DNA from: Candidatus Saccharibacteria bacterium UBA1944 | GTDB taxonomy: Bacteria > Patescibacteriota > Saccharimonadia > Saccharimonadales > Saccharimonadaceae | Direction of reading: 5' to 3' | DNA: 8,490 nt | Assembly: GCA_002336935.1 (NCBI GenBank) | Contig: DDEW01000003.1 | Coordinates: 88,757-97,246 of the forward strand | Shown here: positions 6,430 through 8,490 of the stretch, piece by piece | Numbering within the stretch: position 1 is the first letter of the stretch | Layout: each line of letters opens with the position of its first letter | Position numbers and translations under genes: made by a program | The notes under the pieces: model-generated | Told to the model about the DNA's origin: nothing | The model's input: the letters and a program-made list of their open reading frames with translations, nothing else | Databases searched by the model: none

Positions 6430-7836
6430 ATGAACTGGAAAACAGTATTCCGCTCGCTTAAGAACCGCGATATGCAAAAACGCCTTGGTATTGTTTTTGG
6501 GCTGATTGTTGCATTTCGCTTTATGGCTCACATTCCAGTGCCACTCGCCGAGCCAACGAAGCTAAAAGAAATTGTTGACAAGGTAGTAGGTAATAGCGAT
6601 TTTGGCGGCTTCTTGAACCTTATGAGTGGTGGCGCACTTAGTCAGTTATCAATTGTCCTCGTCGGTATGAGCCCCTTTATTACTGCGAGCATCATCACCC
6701 AGCTTCTCACAAAAGCTATCCCCAAACTTGAAGAACTTCACAAAGATGGTGAGTCTGGACGGCGTAAAATTAATCAGTGGACGCGCATTATTAGTGTGCC
6801 GCTTGCTGTTATTCAATCAATTGCCTTTATCTATATTCTTCGTCAATCTGTGCTTGCCGGTGGCACCTCAGGCGCTGTCAGTACTTCACCTATGGAGTGG
6901 GTAGTTGCCGTTACTGCTATGACTGCCGGCTCGGTCCTGCTTATGTGGCTTGGTGAACTTATTACCGAGCAAGGCATTGGCAACGGTATTAGCCTCATTA
7001 TTTTTGCGGGTATCATTAGCCAACTTCCCAACACCATGGGCACGATGATTAACTCGCTTCTAGACACTACGCAAGGGAAATTGAGTGTGTTTGGTTGGTT
7101 TGACCTGCCCGTAAATCCAACAGCATTTTGGGTGATTATGGCAGTTGCATTGTTAGGACTCATCATCTTGTATATGCTCGTTAAGATTAACGAGGCACAG
7201 CGGGTGATTACTATTAACTATGCCAAGCGAGTGAGCGGCAATACAAGCTACGGAGGCATCAAGAGCATTCTGCCCGTTAAACTTATTGCTGCTGGTGTGA
7301 TTCCCGTCATCTTTGCGGTGGCCTTTCTGAGCTTACCCGCTTTTGTGGGACAGGTTATGAAAGCAATGCCGAGCGCCGATCAAGCCGTAGCAGCGAACCT
7401 GATTAAATGGTTCCAGGCGCCTACTGCCAGCTCATTCGTAGGAGGCGACTGGGGCGTCGCTATTTATCCGCTGGCGTATTTCTTCCTTGTGATTCTGTTT
7501 ACCTACTTTTACACGGGGATTGTCTTTAATGCCAATGAAATTGCCGAGAACCTTCAAAAGCAGGGCGGGTTTATTGAAGGTGTCCGGCCCGGACTTCAAA
7601 CTGAAAAATACCTCGCTCGCACGGTGAATCGCCTCATCCTCTTTGGATCGATTGCCCTTGGTTTGATTGCCGTGCTGCCGTTCATCATTGACTATGTGTT
7701 TGCTAACCTGGGAATAAACGCCGCCAACCTAAGTATTGGTGGCACAGGATTATTGATTGTTGTAACGGTGGGTCTAGAAACATTGCGCCAGATAAATTCA
7801 CGCGCGTTGATGGTGACCTACGATGACTACAAGTAG
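6430..7836 (+). CDS. secY: Preprotein translocase channel subunit SecY
   Basis: The 468-aa product is SecY, the pore-forming subunit of the SecYEG channel in the cytoplasmic membrane. About ten hydrophobic segments are visible, near residues 18-38, 72-93, 119-138, 156-176, 185-205, 231-251, 283-306, 343-366, 401-424 and 436-449. Conserved cytoplasmic loops are GESGRRKINQWTR (107-119), NEAQRVITINYAKR (254-267) and IAENLQKQGGFIEGVRPG (371-388). The last contains the arginine (Arg386) equivalent to the SecA-contacting Arg357 of E. coli. GGTGLLIVV (437-445) is also typical. It is roughly 30 residues longer than most bacterial SecY, partly in the external loop at 308-341. The ATG has only a weak, distant purine stretch (GGGGAAG). 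The stop is TAG, and the next ORF overlaps by 14 nt. Confidence 0.97.
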   Translation: MNWKTVFRSLKNRDMQKRLGIVFGLIVAFRFMAHIPVPLAEPTKLKEIVDKVVGNSDFGGFLNLMSGGALSQLSIVLVGMSPFITASIITQLLTKAIPKLEELHKDGESGRRKINQWTRIISVPLAVIQSIAFIYILRQSVLAGGTSGAVSTSPMEWVVAVTAMTAGSVLLMWLGELITEQGIGNGISLIIFAGIISQLPNTMGTMINSLLDTTQGKLSVFGWFDLPVNPTAFWVIMAVALLGLIILYMLVKINEAQRVITINYAKRVSGNTSYGGIKSILPVKLIAAGVIPVIFAVAFLSLPAFVGQVMKAMPSADQAVAANLIKWFQAPTASSFVGGDWGVAIYPLAYFFLVILFTYFYTGIVFNANEIAENLQKQGGFIEGVRPGLQTEKYLARTVNRLILFGSIALGLIAVLPFIIDYVFANLGINAANLSIGGTGLLIVVTVGLETLRQINSRALMVTYDDYK

Positions 7837-8053
7837 CAAAGAACTAAGCAAAGAGCTTCCTAGGGTCCAGGAAGTTACGGTGAGTGAGGACGTTCGTCAG
7901 AGACTAAAGACAGTCGCGCTTACGCTTGATGCCTTAACCGTAGCTGAAAGCGGTACGCAACACTGCTTTGGGTGCAACAGTAACACACCTCATTGGGGAG
8001 ACAGAACCAATGGTGGCTGTATGTACTGTGGATACATCGCACCTGGCGTTTAA
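7823..8053 (+). CDS. Small Cys4 putative zinc-binding protein of unknown function
   Basis: I do not recognise this 76-aa protein. Residues 1-40 are charged and probably helical (KELSKELPRVQEV, then SEDVRQRLKTVALTLDAL). The C-terminal half holds C48-x2-C51-x14-C66-x2-C69, with His47, His57 and a glycine after the last cysteine (CMYCGYI). This resembles a zinc-ribbon or rubredoxin-type double knuckle. No membrane segment or signal peptide is seen. The ATG overlaps the end of secY by 14 nt without a clear Shine-Dalgarno, suggesting translational coupling. An in-frame GTG at 7880 (codon 20) has AGGAAG 5 nt upstream and could be the true start, leaving both knuckles intact. It sits where many bacteria have adk and map. 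Reality as a gene is likely from the coupling and the ordered cysteines. Its function is unknown. Confidence 0.75.
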   Translation: MTTSSKELSKELPRVQEVTVSEDVRQRLKTVALTLDALTVAESGTQHCFGCNSNTPHWGDRTNGGCMYCGYIAPGV

Positions 8054-8072
8054 CGCTTGACGCAGACGCCAG
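8043..8072. repeat. Inverted repeat spanning the small ORF stop and a -35 element
   Basis: CTGGCGTTT (8043-8051) is complementary to AGACGCCAG (8064-8072), with one G-U pair, separated by 12 nt. The stop codon of the small ORF lies in the first arm and loop, and TTGACG (8057-8062) lies in the loop. No T run follows, so it is a poor intrinsic terminator. It could be an operator or an mRNA 3'-end hairpin. Confidence 0.5.
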
Positions 8073-8084
8073 TTACGTTACAAT
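8057..8084 (+). promoter_or_regulatory. Distal promoter of infA
   Basis: TTGACG (8057-8062) and TACAAT (8079-8084) are separated by 16 bp and each matches the sigma70 consensus at five of six positions. The predicted start is near 8091, giving infA a leader of about 89 nt. The -35 lies within the inverted repeat. Confidence 0.6.
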
Positions 8085-8134
8085 AGTAGGTAGAAAACCT
8101 GCAGAAACAAACACTGCAAAATTATTGGATTCTC

Positions 8135-8163
8135 TTTACTTTTGCTTAAAACTCATCTATAAT
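8135..8163 (+). promoter_or_regulatory. Proximal promoter of infA
   Basis: TTTACT (8135-8140), a 17-bp spacer and a perfect TATAAT (8158-8163) form a strong sigma70-type promoter. Transcription should start near 8169-8170, only about 10 nt before the infA ATG at 8180. An in-frame ATG at 8162 overlaps the -10 box, so it cannot be used in this transcript. Confidence 0.7.
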
Positions 8164-8179
8164 GAAAAGCTGTATATCT

Positions 8180-8404
8180 ATGGCGAGTACCAAAGAAGTT
8201 ATTAAATTGCGTGGAAAGGTAGTGGAAGCACTGCCTAATACTCAATTTAAGGTGGAGTTGGAGAACGGCCTAAGTATCATCGCTCACATTAGCGGTAAAA
8301 TGCGCAAGCACTATATCCGTTTAGTACCAGGCGATAACGTGGAAGTCGAGTTGACCCCTTATGATCTCACAAAGGGCAGAATCGTTTTCCGCGCACGTGA
8401 TTAA
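8180..8404 (+). CDS. infA: Translation initiation factor IF-1
   Basis: The 74-aa product is IF-1, an S1/OB-fold protein that binds the 30S A site during initiation alongside IF-2 and IF-3. The sequence follows the family closely: KEVIKLRGKVVEALPN (5-20), FKVELENG (23-30), IIAHISGKMRKHYIRLVPGD (33-52) and VELTPYDLTKGRI (56-68). Usual length is 72. A start six codons upstream (8162) is possible in frame, but it overlaps a perfect -10 hexamer and would add MKSCIS, unlike known IF-1. MASTKEV resembles the normal MAKED start. No Shine-Dalgarno precedes the ATG. The gene has its own promoters rather than the packed-operon arrangement seen upstream, and ends with tandem stops (TAATAA). Confidence 0.95.
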   Translation: MASTKEVIKLRGKVVEALPNTQFKVELENGLSIIAHISGKMRKHYIRLVPGDNVEVELTPYDLTKGRIVFRARD

Positions 8405-8409
8405 TAACC

Positions 8410-8438
8410 GAAAGTCAAGCCGATATCACTTGATTTTC
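8410..8438 (+). other. Weak hairpin between infA and rpmJ
   Basis: GAAAGTCAAG (8410-8419) pairs with CTTGATTTTC (8429-8438), with one G-U pair, around a 9-nt loop holding GATATC. The stem is A/T-rich and ends in a TTTT that is itself paired, so it is a poor terminator. It may be an attenuator or merely chance. Confidence 0.3.
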
Positions 8439-8459
8439 ATTAATGCAGGGTTTTTCCTG

Positions 8460-8465
8460 AAGGAG
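8460..8465 (+). promoter_or_regulatory. Shine-Dalgarno site of rpmJ
   Basis: AAGGAG lies 11 nt before the ATG at 8477. It supports that ATG as a genuine start and contrasts with infA just upstream, which has no such site. Confidence 0.7.
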
Positions 8466-8476
8466 TTTGTACGCTC

Positions 8477-8490
8477 ATGAAAGTTCGTGC
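8477..8490 (+). CDS. rpmJ: 50S ribosomal protein L36, first codons (partial)
   Basis: Only MKVRA and two further bases are inside the window. MKVRA is the usual beginning of bacterial L36 (bL36), and rpmJ follows infA in most bacterial spc/alpha-operon regions. A clear Shine-Dalgarno precedes it. Whether this copy has the zinc-binding cysteines cannot be seen because the sequence ends here. Confidence 0.8.

Noticed and set aside
8100..8118. Short TGCAG/CTGCA hairpin in the infA leader, considered as a riboswitch or attenuator
   Set aside because: Only five base pairs with a 9-nt loop and no further structure, so chance is the simpler explanation.
8162..8179. Upstream in-frame ATG for infA (adds MKSCIS)
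   Set aside because: The ATG overlaps the perfect TATAAT at 8158-8163, and the added residues do not fit IF-1. It could be used only in transcripts starting further upstream.
7993..8205. 70-codon plus-strand frame between the Cys4 ORF and infA
   Set aside because: It overlaps the Cys4 ORF, both infA promoters and the infA start in a different frame, and its composition is unlike a conserved protein.
1..8490. Mobile elements, CRISPR arrays, tRNA or rRNA genes, defence genes
   Set aside because: I looked on both strands and saw no spaced direct repeats, transposase-like frames, or tRNA-like cloverleaf sequences. Gene content is core translation and secretion.

Overview
The window is a conserved ribosomal-protein cluster, the distal half of the S10 operon running into the spc operon. 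It reads entirely on the + strand: (rplB end)-rpsS-rplV-rpsC-rplP-rpmC-rpsQ-rplN-rplX-rplE-rpsN-rpsH-rplF-rplR-rpsE-rplO-secY-[76-aa Cys4 ORF]-infA-(rpmJ start). All products are bacterial-type. rplO follows rpsE directly with no rpmD (uL30), a loss reported as general in the Candidate Phyla Radiation (Patescibacteria). Together with adk and map missing between secY and infA, and moderate base composition with the standard code, this suggests a CPR bacterium. Saccharibacteria (TM7) is my best guess, from overall protein appearance rather than a database match.

Region 1 (1-6312) is one tightly packed block of 15 complete ribosomal protein genes. Twelve of its 14 junctions are either a 1-nt overlap (TAATG) or a 1-nt gap (TARTATG). 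The Shine-Dalgarno sequences lie inside the last codons of the upstream gene, pointing to a single mRNA with strong translational coupling. Only rpsH and rplF have short spacers (19 and 16 nt).

Region 2 (6313-6429) is a 117-bp break. It holds a long GC-rich hairpin with a GCAA loop that looks like an intrinsic terminator or attenuator, then an extended -10 promoter (TGGTATAAT). secY therefore probably has its own transcription start.

Region 3 (6430-8053) is secY, overlapped by 14 nt by an unrecognised 76-aa ORF with a C-x2-C-x14-C-x2-C putative zinc knuckle. It occupies the place where many bacteria carry adk and map. This is the only gene without an assigned function and the most interesting item.

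Region 4 (8054-8490) has a 30-bp inverted repeat that spans the small ORF's stop codon and encloses a -35 element, two good sigma70-type promoters in tandem, and infA. The proximal promoter would give infA a leader of only about 10 nt with no Shine-Dalgarno sequence. A weak hairpin and the first codons of rpmJ follow.

The ribosomal proteins assemble the 30S and 50S subunits, IF1 acts in initiation, and SecY forms the membrane export channel. I see no mobile element, CRISPR array, RNA gene or defence system. Apart from the small Cys4 ORF and the regulatory layout, this is an ordinary core region.
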